From Pirellulaceae bacterium (GTDB taxonomy: Bacteria > Planctomycetota > Planctomycetia > Pirellulales > Pirellulaceae): a stretch of DNA of 64,000 bases. Below are positions 18,018 to 27,165 of the stretch, piece by piece; position 1 is the stretch's first letter, and every line of letters begins with the position of its first letter. The position numbers were made by a program, and so were the translations under genes. The stretch is taken from the NCBI GenBank assembly GCA_026004795.1, contig BPJV01000009.1, forward strand, positions 1 through 64,000, read 5' to 3'. Under the pieces are notes generated by a model. It saw only the letters and a program-made list of their open reading frames with translations, was not told the origin of the DNA and did not search any database.

Positions 18018-18986
18018 ATGGCTTCCGATGTGCGTCTAAAGGAACAATTGCCAAGTCTGACGTCGAAAATCGTCGCCTCCTATTCCCCCGATGATCGCAT
18101 CAATCACTTGGGCCACTGTCCGCTTCCCAAGTACGATGTGGTGGTTTCCATCCTGGAGGATCTCAAGGACATCATTTACCCAGGATTTCGCCGGCGGGAG
18201 GGGTTGCACATCGGCAATGTGATGTACCATGTGGGCAATTTGATCGACGGATTGCATGACAAACTGACCACCCAGATCGCTCGCGCGTTGTTGCACGATG
18301 ATCGCGTGCGCAATCGCATGAGCGATTGCGAGAATCAGGTCGACTACGAGGCCAAGGGGCAGGCGATCGCCATCCGTTTTCTCGAAGAGATTCCCAAGAT
18401 CCGATCGCTGCTTTCCACCGACGTCGAGGCGGCGTACGAAGGAGATCCGGCGGTCAGCAGTCGTGATGAGGTCGTTTTCTGCTACCCTGGTCTGGAGGCG
18501 GTGACCGTGTATCGCATCGCCCATGAGCTGCTCCAACTTGGGGTGCCGTTCATCCCGCGCATGATGACCGAGTGGGCGCACCGTCAGACCGGTATCGACA
18601 TCCATCCCGGAGCCACCATCGGACCGTACTTTTTCATCGACCATGGCACCGGGGTGGTCATCGGAGAGACGTGTGAAATCGGCGCGCATGTTAAGCTTTA
18701 CCAAGGGGTAACTTTGGGGGCGCTCAGTTTTCCCACGGATGCCCATGGGCAGTTGATTCGGGGGCAAAAGCGTCATCCGACGATCGAGGATCGAGTGGTC
18801 ATCTATGCCAATGCCACCGTGCTTGGCGGCAAAACGGTTGTTGGCCACGATAGCGTGATCGGATCCTCGGTGTGGCTGACCAGCAGTGTGGCCCCTCATA
18901 GCACTGTCCTGCTCGAAAAACCAAAACTGCGGGTGCGTGGCGGTTTGCCGGATGAGCTTACCCCCGAGGCCAACTACCAGATCTAG
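18018..18986 (+). CDS. cysE: Serine O-acetyltransferase (EpsC/CysE family)
   Basis: This 322-residue enzyme is predicted to transfer acetyl from acetyl-CoA to L-serine, giving O-acetylserine for cysteine synthesis in the cytosol. The N-terminal helical part (residues 1-190) is followed by the left-handed beta-helix with hexapeptide turns. That part includes [20 protein letters not shown], which carries the catalytic His, then [12 protein letters not shown] and KLYQGVTLG. The size is that of the longer plant-like/EpsC form. ATG at 18018 is preceded by GAGGGGAAG. The metallophosphoesterase on the other strand ends only 10 bp after its stop. Confidence 0.93.
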   Translation: MASDVRLKEQLPSLTSKIVASYSPDDRINHLGHCPLPKYDVVVSILEDLKDIIYPGFRRREGLHIGNVMYHVGNLIDGLHDKLTTQIARALLHDDRVRNRMSDCENQVDYEAKGQAIAIRFLEEIPKIRSLLSTDVEAAYEGDPAVSSRDEVVFCYPGLEAVTVYRIAHELLQLGVPFIPRMMTEWAHRQTGIDIHPGATIGPYFFIDHGTGVVIGETCEIGAHVKLYQGVTLGALSFPTDAHGQLIRGQKRHPTIEDRVVIYANATVLGGKTVVGHDSVIGSSVWLTSSVAPHSTVLLEKPKLRVRGGLPDELTPEANYQI

Positions 18987-18996
18987 ACCGCCATCG

Positions 18997-20286
18997 CTAA
19001 GAAACGACCGCAGCACCGCGGACGGCAATCCCCTGTCGGCTGTCAGCGGTCGCCAATAGCTCGGACGCATCGGTCCCGGTCTGGGCATGGTTGGTCAAGG
19101 TCAGTAGGCTGACCTCGGGCCGACAACGGAATCGCAGCGGATGAATTCCGGAGACGCCTCGCGAAACGTGCATCAAGGTTGGCGGCAGATAAAAAACGCC
19201 AGAGGCGAATTTGCTCCCGAACCAACTCGGGGCGACGATTGGGCCCAGCCCCGGGATACGAATCTGTCCCCCATGCGTGTGGCCTGCCAGCATCAGATCG
19301 GCATGGCAGCGACGGGCCCAGCCGATTTGATCCGGCGAATGGCTGACGGCGATCCGCAGCGTGGATGCGGCAGGAGCCACCTGCCGTGTGACCTCGGTTT
19401 CCTGGGACGCATTGTGGTGCCGCTCAAACCAAGGACGCTCCGTCCCCAGCAGTTCGATCGTCAGTTTTGCCGTCGGCGCTTGGAGGCGATAATCCCTTGC
19501 GCCCAGATCCATCCATCCCAGGGCACGCAGGCAGCCAACCAACGGCGCAATGCTGCTCAGACGCAATTCATGGTTTCCCAGGACGAACCCGCATCCCCAC
19601 GGGGCGGCGAGCTGTCCGAGCAGTTCTTCCACCCACGGTAGGCATGCATCCACATCCACCACATCACCGCTGAGAATCACTAGATCGGGCTCATGTCGTT
19701 GCATTTGATGCAGCAAGAACCGATAGTGTTCTGGTCGCAATTGGCCGGTGAAGTGGAGATCCGATAGGTGGGCGATGCGCAGGCCTTCCGCCGCCGGCAG
19801 CTCGCGTGGGAGCATCAACCACTTGTGATTCAGTTCAATCTCACCGACCTGGTTTCCCGGAATCTTGCCCAACCACCGCGCGTCGCGACTGGCGAATGAA
19901 CCTTCGGCCAGCCGCGCATGGACATCGATCCGTTCACCACGCTGACGCAACAGATGGCGAGGAGGAATCAACCACCACCGCGATTCCAACCAGCCGATCG
20001 CCAGAATGCTGCCCACTGCTAAGGCCCATAGCCCGTACCAAGCGAAAAGCCTTGTGGATGGCGGCCACCATCCTCCTTGGCGTATCCAGGGGACGAGCAT
20101 CTCCCAATCGACGCGAACAATCGCCATGGGGATCGCGACGCTAGAAACGAGGATCGCCTTCTCGATCCGTTTCACCCAGCGTCGCGAGAATCCACAAGCG
20201 TTGATGCGGTTGATGCCAAAAACCGTGATGCCGCCATGGGCGAGCAGCACGGCAACGATAACCAACCACGGCCTGAAATCGCGCAT
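18997..20286 (-). CDS. Membrane-anchored metallophosphoesterase
   Basis: This 429-residue protein has three hydrophobic segments in the first 105 residues and a calcineurin-like phosphoesterase domain after them. Metal-binding motifs are complete: HLSDLHF (around 173-179), LSGDVVD (205-211), GNHE (237-240) and AGHTHGG (334-340). This is the YaeI/YkuE-type layout, whose members act on lipid-linked or envelope phosphoesters; the substrate here is unknown. It starts 6 nt after the stop of the upstream PAS/GAF gene on the same strand, so the two are probably co-transcribed. Confidence 0.88.
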   Translation of the reverse strand: MRDFRPWLVIVAVLLAHGGITVFGINRINACGFSRRWVKRIEKAILVSSVAIPMAIVRVDWEMLVPWIRQGGWWPPSTRLFAWYGLWALAVGSILAIGWLESRWWLIPPRHLLRQRGERIDVHARLAEGSFASRDARWLGKIPGNQVGEIELNHKWLMLPRELPAAEGLRIAHLSDLHFTGQLRPEHYRFLLHQMQRHEPDLVILSGDVVDVDACLPWVEELLGQLAAPWGCGFVLGNHELRLSSIAPLVGCLRALGWMDLGARDYRLQAPTAKLTIELLGTERPWFERHHNASQETEVTRQVAPAASTLRIAVSHSPDQIGWARRCHADLMLAGHTHGGQIRIPGLGPIVAPSWFGSKFASGVFYLPPTLMHVSRGVSGIHPLRFRCRPEVSLLTLTNHAQTGTDASELLATADSRQGIAVRGAAVVS

Positions 20287-20292
20287 CCGTGC

Positions 20293-22032
20293 CTACACTG
20301 CTTGGGCTTGATGTTGATCGATCACGAACTCGACGACGTTGAGAAGTTGAGCCAACTTGAATGGTTTGTAGAGTAGACACTTGGGATGCAAGCCATCTTG
20401 GCGTGCCTTCACGATGGAATGCCCCGGGTCCCACCCGAAGCCGGTCATCAAGGCGATGGGGACAGGGTCGGTGATCTGCTTTAGGCGGAGCATGAGCTGA
20501 TAACCGCTGTAATCGGGCAATTTGATAGCCGCGATGACCACATCGTAGGGGGCATCGATGCGGCTATTGCGATACATCTTCACCGCCTCGTCACCACTGT
20601 GGGCCGACTCCACCGTGCAGCCGAATTTTTCCAGTAAATTGTGGGCATCGCTGAGGACCTGCAGATCGGAGTCGACGACGAGGATGCGACGCCCCTTGAG
20701 CTTCTCATGCAACTGCTTCGAACATCCTGCCGGTAGGGCTTCTACCGGAGCCATCGTTTGCCCGATCTTCTGAATCACTTGACGAATGTCTCGAGCATTG
20801 CGCACGATGCGCTGCAATCGTTCGACAGCCTCGGGGTCTTCACCGATATACTTCTCGATGACATTGACGGCATCGTTAAGAATCTGATTGATCGGTAGTG
20901 CTACCGCGCTGTGGATTGCTTCGCAGCTTTGGTGAGCCGCTTCATTGCGCTGGGCCACCAACAGCTCCAGGGTGTTCAACGCTTGAGCCACATCGCGAGA
21001 AAAGATTTCCAAGAATTGCATGTCGTTTTCGTCGAATGCATTGACCTGGTTGCTCTCGACGTTGATCGTACCGATGACCGTATCGTGGAGGATGAGGGGC
21101 ACGGTCAACGAGCTGCGCGCCCCCTCGAAAGCCTCCAGATAGAGGGGATCTTGATGGGTATCTGCACACAGGTAGCTGCGCCCTGTGGCCGCCACGTATC
21201 CGGTGACTCCGTTGCCCTGGGGACGAGCATAAAGTTGACGATCGGCCGCTTCCTGGTTGATACCAACGCTCAGCAAGGGCATCAGATTGCCGCTTTTCTT
21301 TTCCAGCAACCGAATCTCGATCACTTCGACGTTGAGCAGATCGGCGGTGTAATGGCGGATGTTGTCCTTGAGCAGCTCGATTCGAGCCTGCGTGTCCATG
21401 GCGAAGATCTCATCGGGCTTCAGATCGGCCAACATCCGGCCAGCCTGATGGATCGCCGCCAACTTCTGCTGCTGCAGCGCCTCACGGGTGACGTCGGAGA
21501 TCGTCGCCACCAGCGCGGCGCGCTCGGTGGCCACGTCCTTCAGCGGGGCGACGTGCACCTCGTAATAACGATGGTCCGAGGTCACCAAGGTGCTCGAACT
21601 GCTGCCGCCGGTAACCAACGCCGTGTGAAAAGGACAGAAATCCGGCCCAATGATCTCCACATCGCCGAGCAGCGAATAAAAAGATTGTCCGGTGGGTACC
21701 TCGTCGCATGCCGACCATTCCATGGCTTTCTTGTTACACCATGTAACGCGCAGGTCGGCATCGAGCAGGACGACTCCCTCGGGCATGCCATTGAGCGCGT
21801 ACTCGCTTTGCAATAAGCGGACAACAAAATCGTCCGATCCCACCGCTGACTTATCGTGTTGCCCCGTGTCGAAATAGACGGCATCAAAGCGCTGCGTCGA
21901 AATACGCGCTACCGCATCGACCGGACCGTCGGCGACTTCGACCGTCCAACCATCGACGTGCTTCGGAGCCAGATTGGTATCTCGCTGCTCCGGCGATACA
22001 TCTACCCACAAGATTCGACGTTGTTCAGACAA
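20293..22032 (-). CDS. PAS-GAF-receiver signalling protein with degenerate receiver
   Basis: 579 residues. Order: an N-terminal receiver-like remnant (1-65), a PAS domain (around 75-190, with GVVLLDADLRVTWCNKKAME), a GAF domain (around 200-365), a helical dimerisation-like stretch (375-435) and a C-terminal receiver (448-579). No histidine kinase ATPase domain follows the helices. In the C-terminal receiver the acidic start (VVDSD), the Thr (ALMTGFG) and the Lys (LLYKPFK) are kept. The phosphoacceptor Asp is replaced by Ala at residue 502 (VVIAAIKLPD; codon 20527-20529). It is probably a non-phosphorylated sensory or scaffold protein, followed closely by the metallophosphoesterase gene. Confidence 0.85.
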   Translation of the reverse strand: MSEQRRILWVDVSPEQRDTNLAPKHVDGWTVEVADGPVDAVARISTQRFDAVYFDTGQHDKSAVGSDDFVVRLLQSEYALNGMPEGVVLLDADLRVTWCNKKAMEWSACDEVPTGQSFYSLLGDVEIIGPDFCPFHTALVTGGSSSSTLVTSDHRYYEVHVAPLKDVATERAALVATISDVTREALQQQKLAAIHQAGRMLADLKPDEIFAMDTQARIELLKDNIRHYTADLLNVEVIEIRLLEKKSGNLMPLLSVGINQEAADRQLYARPQGNGVTGYVAATGRSYLCADTHQDPLYLEAFEGARSSLTVPLILHDTVIGTINVESNQVNAFDENDMQFLEIFSRDVAQALNTLELLVAQRNEAAHQSCEAIHSAVALPINQILNDAVNVIEKYIGEDPEAVERLQRIVRNARDIRQVIQKIGQTMAPVEALPAGCSKQLHEKLKGRRILVVDSDLQVLSDAHNLLEKFGCTVESAHSGDEAVKMYRNSRIDAPYDVVIAAIKLPDYSGYQLMLRLKQITDPVPIALMTGFGWDPGHSIVKARQDGLHPKCLLYKPFKLAQLLNVVEFVIDQHQAQAV

Positions 22033-22588
22033 GTAGATGCTCCTGCCCAGGTACCACTACGACCGCCACGCTGGTCTCGGTATTTGATACCGATCGGCAG
22101 CCACCGACCCCGTACTTCAACCCCAGCTTCCAGGTGGCGATCAACTCTCGGCGAGCAACTCCAAAACGGTTGCACCACTACTCCTAAGTATAGAAATGCG
22201 ACACGTCGGCAGCAATCCAATCGCCCGACCGATTCCCCAGCGACTCCCCACTTGCTGCTGCCCGCACGAATCGGCCTCTGGCTAACGATTCGAGAGCCCC
22301 TAGGTAGGGGACAAACCCTCCGGCATGCGGCCCCCTCCGGGACTCAAAACCCACAGAATAGCCAGAGTGGAGCAAGTGGGGAACGTGAAGGAATTTGATA
22401 AAACATGTGCTCTACGCTAGCTTTGCCGACAGCGGATGCTAAACTCAGTACAAGCGAAGTGGGCTGAATGCCCCACCCTGGTCACTCTGGACTTACCTTG
22501 CTGAGGTCAACGGGGACTGACGAAAGCGTCGTTGCCCCATATTTTCTGTTCGCCGTTTCCGGTTTCCTAGTTTCGAGAGGAGAGCTCC
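22033..22588. other. Intergenic between divergent genes
   Basis: 556 bp separate the minus-strand sensory gene from the plus-strand YTV gene, so promoters for both should lie here. The only clear site is the GAGAGGAGAG ribosome-binding site at 22574-22583. A TTGATA at 22394-22399 with TAGCTT 17 nt later is a weak promoter candidate. No coding signal was found. Confidence 0.5.
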
Positions 22589-23959
22589 ATGAAGTTTCGT
22601 CCGATTTGTTCCTTGCTGGGGTTGGCGGTGGCATTCGCCGTCAGTTCAGCATACGCCGACTGTGGCAACTGTGGTGGTTGCACCGATTGCGGTGCAGTGA
22701 GCAGTTCCCCATGTGGTGACTGTGGCGGGTGTGGTGATTGTGGTGTTGCCCAAGTCACTCGCAAGGTGTTGGTCCCCGAGTACATCACGGAGACCAAGAC
22801 GATCACCGTTACCGAGATGCAACCTCAAACGCAACAGCGGACGATCAAAGTGGTCCGCCAAGTGCCGCGCGAGGAGAAGCGCACACGCACCGTAACGAAG
22901 TGTGTTCCCCGCGAGGTGCAAAAGACCGAAACCTACACGGTGATGGTTCCTTCGAAACAGACCCAAGAATACACGGTCCGCGTCCCTGTCGTCTCGTATG
23001 TTGAGGAAACGTTTACCGTTCGCGTCCCCAAGATGGAAACCAAGGTCGTCGAGTACACGGTACGCGTGCCGGAGTACAAGGACGTGGAAGTCACTTACAA
23101 CGTGTGCGAACCGTACACCGAGGAAGTCACCCGTACCCGCACCGTTTGCCGTCGCGTTCCCGTGACCACGTCGCGCACGGTGACTCGGGATCTGGGGCAT
23201 TACGAGTGCCAGACGGTCGAAGTTCCGGTTGCTCCCTGTGCTTCTCATGGAGCTCGACGTTTGGGCCTGTTCCATCGCCACCATGGCTGCGGTGGATGTG
23301 GTGCATGCGATAGCTGCGCACCGGCATGCTCGACCGGTTGTGATAGTTGCTGCGCACCGGCTACCCGTACGGTTACGCGACGCGTGTGGGTACCGAACAT
23401 CGTTACCGAGCAGGTTCCGTGCACCACGTACAAGCTGGAGCGCGTGGAAGAGCCCTACACTTGCACGGTAACCAAGTACCGTACCGTGCCCAAGACGAAG
23501 ACCGTTCGTCAATGCTCCTACCGCACCGAGACCCGCACCCGTGAGGTTCAGGTGTGCACTTGGGTAGAAGAACAACGTACGCGGAAAGTGCCGAAGTGCG
23601 AGTACAAAGAAGAAACTCGAACTCGTGAAGTGTGCGTCATGGTTCCTGAAGAGCGAACTCGCGAGTACACCGTCGTCGAGTACGATCAAGTTCAAGAAGA
23701 ACAAGAATACACCGTAACGATTTGCGATCGCGTCGAAGAGGAGAAGACGATCGACGTGACGGTTTGTGTGCCGGTACAGGTGGAAAAAGAGGTTCAAGTT
23801 CGTCGCTGTGTGATGGTCGAAAAAGAAGTGACCGTTCCGGCGAGCAGCGGTTGTGGTGCTGCCAGCGGTTGTGGTGCCGGTGCAGCATGCGGAACGCCTT
23901 GCTGCAAGCGACGTGGCGGATTGTTCCACCACCTGCATGCCCGCCATTGCGGCTGCTAG
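22589..23959 (+). CDS. YTV-motif Cys-rich cell-wall protein
   Basis: This is a 456-residue secreted protein with a signal peptide (MKFRPICSLLGLAVAFAVSSAYA). Three Cys/Gly-rich clusters stand at the N-terminus (CGNCGGCTDCG), in the middle (HHGCGGCGACDSCAP) and at the C-terminus. Between them run two long blocks of imperfect repeats of about 20 residues, rich in Tyr-Thr-Val, Val-Pro, Lys, Arg and Glu (for example QEYTVRVPVVSYVEETFTVR). This is the planctomycete YTV-domain type, linked to the proteinaceous cell wall, where the cysteines probably cross-link. An excellent ribosome-binding site (GAGAGGAGAG) precedes the ATG. It stands alone and is followed by a strong hairpin. Confidence 0.9.
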   Translation: MKFRPICSLLGLAVAFAVSSAYADCGNCGGCTDCGAVSSSPCGDCGGCGDCGVAQVTRKVLVPEYITETKTITVTEMQPQTQQRTIKVVRQVPREEKRTRTVTKCVPREVQKTETYTVMVPSKQTQEYTVRVPVVSYVEETFTVRVPKMETKVVEYTVRVPEYKDVEVTYNVCEPYTEEVTRTRTVCRRVPVTTSRTVTRDLGHYECQTVEVPVAPCASHGARRLGLFHRHHGCGGCGACDSCAPACSTGCDSCCAPATRTVTRRVWVPNIVTEQVPCTTYKLERVEEPYTCTVTKYRTVPKTKTVRQCSYRTETRTREVQVCTWVEEQRTRKVPKCEYKEETRTREVCVMVPEERTREYTVVEYDQVQEEQEYTVTICDRVEEEKTIDVTVCVPVQVEKEVQVRRCVMVEKEVTVPASSGCGAASGCGAGAACGTPCCKRRGGLFHHLHARHCGC

Positions 23960-24046
23960 GGTTGGTCTGCAGATCAAACCTTGGTCTCGGATCTCAGCCT
24001 CAGAGTTGACGAACGAGTATCGACCAAGCCCAAGATGATTGCACGC

Positions 24047-24076
24047 ACGGGCCGGTGTCGTCAGACGCCGGCCCGT
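24047..24076 (+). terminator. GC-rich hairpin after YTV gene
   Basis: The arms ACGGGCCGGTG and CGCCGGCCCGT pair over 11 bp with one G-T pair around an 8-nt loop. No T-run follows, so this is a terminator or an mRNA-end stabiliser rather than a classic intrinsic terminator. Confidence 0.55.
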
Positions 24077-24114
24077 TGACGTTGAGAGCCCCCCGTTCCC
24101 GGGTCGACCTTCTT

Positions 24115-24164
24115 TCTCGCTCCCCCTGCTGCGTAGCCCGTCTCGCTCCCCCCGTTGCGTAGCC
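24115..24164 (+). repeat. 24-bp tandem direct repeat, period 26
   Basis: Two copies of a TCTCGCTCCCCC-GCTGCGTAGCC-type unit differ at two positions (CTGC against CGTT in the middle). No function is evident. Confidence 0.7.
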
Positions 24165-24354
24165 ATCCACGCGACCTTCGACTGCCGTGATGGCGTGGAT
24201 GCTGGACCGACCGCAGCGTTTTCTCCCACCATCTGCCGCCTCGGCCTCGACCGTTGAACATGGTCTGCATTGGTGGCACAATAATGTTGTTGGAATTGCC
24301 GGCAATACGGAATTGTGACAAGCATCTTCCCCTTGGGCCGATTGGAGCACCTTC

Positions 24355-25182
24355 ATGGCTGATGACGCCGCGCCACGAAACGATTCTCCGGAGAATCAAC
24401 AATCGACGCCAATACCGCCATCATCTTCGGCTACCGTCGGCAATGCTCCGGGAGCCGCCCCGACGATTGCTGTGTCGACGGACGTGCAGGTGCGCGATTG
24501 GCTGCTGAGCCTTGCTATCGGCGGCGTGTGCAGCTGGCTGCTGTATTGCTTTCCCGTGTACACCTGGAGGGTTCCCGATCGGCTTGCCGATGTCAGCCCC
24601 ATGAGTCCACAAGAGCTGCAGGATGAGCTGGCGGAAGTGGAGCGAAGCAACCTGTGGAAAAACGCGACCGTGCGCTACCTGCTTGCCGGGCTGGGCTGGG
24701 GGGTAGCAGGGGTAATCCTGTTCCGCAGACAAGCCGCTCGCCGACTCACGGCGATCCTGTTGGCCCTAGCGGTGGGAGTCATCGGTGGCGCGGCTGCAGG
24801 GGCGATAGGACTGGCCGTGCGGCAGTTTATCAACTCAGGCGGACTGTTGCCCTTGTTGAACTTGGATGGTCGTTCGCTGGTGGCCGACGGGATGGTGCAA
24901 GCGTTGGTCACCGTGTTGGTGCTGTCGCCCATCATCCTGCTCGCCTCGATCGCCCCGCCAGCCGGACGCGTGCGGGCGCCCTGGGCTCCGATCATCGCCG
25001 GGTTGCTGGTTGGCTTCATTACTCCACTGTTCGTAGGCCTGGCCTTTTCACGGATAAATACCGGCCGGTATCCCCAAGACAGCATCATCTATATCGCCAT
25101 CTGGGATGCTTTGATCGTGATACTCACCGGTCTATTCATCGCTCGGGCCACTCCCCCAACCTCCGCGACCACGACCAAGTGA
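24355..25182 (+). CDS. Hypothetical polytopic membrane protein
   Basis: 275 residues. A Pro/Ser/Thr-rich cytoplasmic start (1-50) leads to about six hydrophobic helices. A short acidic helical loop around 80-100 (SPQELQDELAEVERSN) follows the first helix. I do not recognise a family. Its stop overlaps the start of the following FG-GAP lipoprotein by one base (TGATG), so the two are very likely translated together. It may be the membrane partner of that surface protein. Confidence 0.7.
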   Translation: MADDAAPRNDSPENQQSTPIPPSSSATVGNAPGAAPTIAVSTDVQVRDWLLSLAIGGVCSWLLYCFPVYTWRVPDRLADVSPMSPQELQDELAEVERSNLWKNATVRYLLAGLGWGVAGVILFRRQAARRLTAILLALAVGVIGGAAAGAIGLAVRQFINSGGLLPLLNLDGRSLVADGMVQALVTVLVLSPIILLASIAPPAGRVRAPWAPIIAGLLVGFITPLFVGLAFSRINTGRYPQDSIIYIAIWDALIVILTGLFIARATPPTSATTTK

Positions 25183-27035
25183 TGGCTCTGTCTCGTACGG
25201 GCTTTGCTTTGTGCATGAGATGCGGCACGACGCTTGTTCTAATCTTGCTGCTGCCAGGATGCCAACATCGGTCGGAGGTGTCAGACCATCGAGCGGCCAG
25301 CGCTACGCCGAAGATCGCCACTGACGAATCCGGTCAGAACGTCACGTTGCGTGACGGCCGGCACCACCAGTCAGGAGGTCCACCAGCAACTCAGGCAGTG
25401 CCGGAAGATCCCCAGACATCCAGTGTCCGCATTGCCGACTCCAGCCCCTTTGTGGACCAGGCCGAAGAGCTAGGCGTGCGGTTTCGATTTCATTGCGGAC
25501 GTGAAGCAGACGAGTACGCCATCATTGAGTCCCTGGGCGGCGGCGCAGCAATTCTCGACTTTGATGGGGATGGATGGGAAGATGCCTTCTTCCCGGGAGG
25601 TGGCAGCCTCGCTGAACAAAGAATAACGCCGAAGTCATCGGGCCTGTTCAAAAACGTTGCGGGGCAGCATTTTGTCGACATCGCTCCTCTGGCGAATGTA
25701 GCCTCCTCCCCACTCTACCTTCATGGGGCCTATGCCGCGGATGTTGACAACGATGGATTGCCCGACCTGGCAGTCAGCGGGTACGGCGGAGTCCAGCTTT
25801 ACCGGAACCAAGGAGACGGAACTTTTCTTCCCTTCCTCATGTTGCAAGGGCAGGTGACGCCGGATTGGTGCACCGGCTTGGCCTGGTTGGATAGCGATGC
25901 CGACGGGGATTTGGATCTTTATGTCACCAGGTATGTCGATTGGAGCTGGGACCATCATCCCCGATGCATTGCCACCGATGGTCGTTCGCCAGAGGTTTGC
26001 CCACCCCGCGAGTTTTCCCCACTTCCAGACTCGCTGTTCATCAATGACGGCGCGGGGCAGTTTACCGAGCTCGGTCCGGAGATTGGCTTGCGCAGCGACG
26101 GCAAAGGACTCGGAGTAGTGGCGTTCGATGCGAACGCCGATGGCCGCCTTGATCTGTACGTCGCCAACGATACGACGGACAACTTTTTGTATGTACAACA
26201 GCCTGACGGAACGTTCGCGGAATCTGCCGTGATTTCTGGTGTCGCCGGCGATGAGTTCGGGGTAAGCACGGGAAGTATGGGAATCGCGATTTTTGACGCC
26301 AACCTCGATCGATTGCCCGATCTCCTGGTGACCAACTTTGAACGCGAACTACCAGCGCTGTACCGCAATCAGGGCAATGGCTTGTTTCTCCACGCCAGCC
26401 GCTCGATGGGGTTGGCGGCGTTAGAAGCGATTTATGTGGGATTTGGTTGTGCACCCGTCGATTTCGACTTCGATGGCGACCCGGATGCAATACTAGCCAA
26501 CGGCCATGTATCTTATCACTCGATCCATGCACCATACCGGCAGACGTTGTTGTTGCTAGAAAACTTAGACGGCCAACGCTTCCAACGATTCCCTGCCTCA
26601 GGGTATTTTTCCAGACCTTTGACTGGCCGTGGAGTTGCGATCAGCGATGTAAATGGCGATGGCAGCGAGGACATTGTCGTCACCCACCAGGACGATCCGA
26701 TCGCCATTTTAGTCCGTACGCAACGTCCATCCGTGCCGTGGGCGTCCGTTCGTTTGATAGGGGTAGCCTCTAATCGAGACGCGATTGGATGTGTGGTCAC
26801 CACGCATTTCCCGGAAGAGATATCGAGAAGAAGCTGGGTCGTTGGCGGCGGTTCCTATCTTTCTAGCTCAAGTCGTTCCCTAACTGTTTACTGGCCACCT
26901 GGGGCGAACGGTCCGGCAACGATCGAGGTACAATGGCCTAGCGGACGCGGTGAGATTTTTGTGGTGAACGCGTTTGCAACCCACGTACTCATCGAAGGTA
27001 AGGGGGGAGCCACAGATCCGGTTCAGCGTGAGTGA
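25182..27035 (+). CDS. FG-GAP/ASPIC-UnbV (CRTAC1-like) lipoprotein
   Basis: 617 residues from ATG 25182, which overlaps the upstream stop (TGATG). A lipoprotein signal ends in LLPGC. Seven FG-GAP/VCBS repeats with calcium-loop motifs follow, among them DFDGDGWEDAFFP, DVDNDGLPDLAVSG, DSDADGDLDLYVT and DVNGDGSEDIVVTH. This fits a seven-bladed beta-propeller. A C-terminal ASPIC/UnbV-like part ends around GGGSYLSSSSRSLTVYWPPG. A Cys pair (PRC and EVC, around residues 260-275) also occurs in the paralogue at 32120-33901. Expected location is the outer face of a membrane. The ligand is unknown. A TPR lipoprotein gene follows. Confidence 0.88.
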   Translation: MALSRTGFALCMRCGTTLVLILLLPGCQHRSEVSDHRAASATPKIATDESGQNVTLRDGRHHQSGGPPATQAVPEDPQTSSVRIADSSPFVDQAEELGVRFRFHCGREADEYAIIESLGGGAAILDFDGDGWEDAFFPGGGSLAEQRITPKSSGLFKNVAGQHFVDIAPLANVASSPLYLHGAYAADVDNDGLPDLAVSGYGGVQLYRNQGDGTFLPFLMLQGQVTPDWCTGLAWLDSDADGDLDLYVTRYVDWSWDHHPRCIATDGRSPEVCPPREFSPLPDSLFINDGAGQFTELGPEIGLRSDGKGLGVVAFDANADGRLDLYVANDTTDNFLYVQQPDGTFAESAVISGVAGDEFGVSTGSMGIAIFDANLDRLPDLLVTNFERELPALYRNQGNGLFLHASRSMGLAALEAIYVGFGCAPVDFDFDGDPDAILANGHVSYHSIHAPYRQTLLLLENLDGQRFQRFPASGYFSRPLTGRGVAISDVNGDGSEDIVVTHQDDPIAILVRTQRPSVPWASVRLIGVASNRDAIGCVVTTHFPEEISRRSWVVGGGSYLSSSSRSLTVYWPPGANGPATIEVQWPSGRGEIFVVNAFATHVLIEGKGGATDPVQRE

Positions 27036-27165
27036 CCGTCGGAAAGTACCGCTGGGGAATGGCGGTTTTGGCCAGTGGTCAGCGTGCGGCTGCATAAGAA
27101 ATTGCCAATCCCAATATCGACCAGACCTGATCAAATTTGCTAGAGAGGCGAAGCAAGGTGTCGAA

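Larger units (their letters stand above)
23960..24354. other. Intergenic with hairpin and short direct repeat
   Basis: 395 bp between the YTV gene and the next operon. It holds a GC-rich hairpin (24047-24076) and a 24-bp direct repeat (24115-24138 and 24141-24164). No coding signal is seen. Confidence 0.6.

Noticed and set aside
17666-18019. 117-codon minus-strand frame between the ABC ATPase and cysE
   Set aside because: No domain, no start signal, and it would overlap the cysE ribosome-binding site.
22646-24325. 559-codon minus-strand frame opposite the YTV gene
   Set aside because: Antisense shadow of a repetitive gene; rich in His/Arg/Asn with no recognisable domain.
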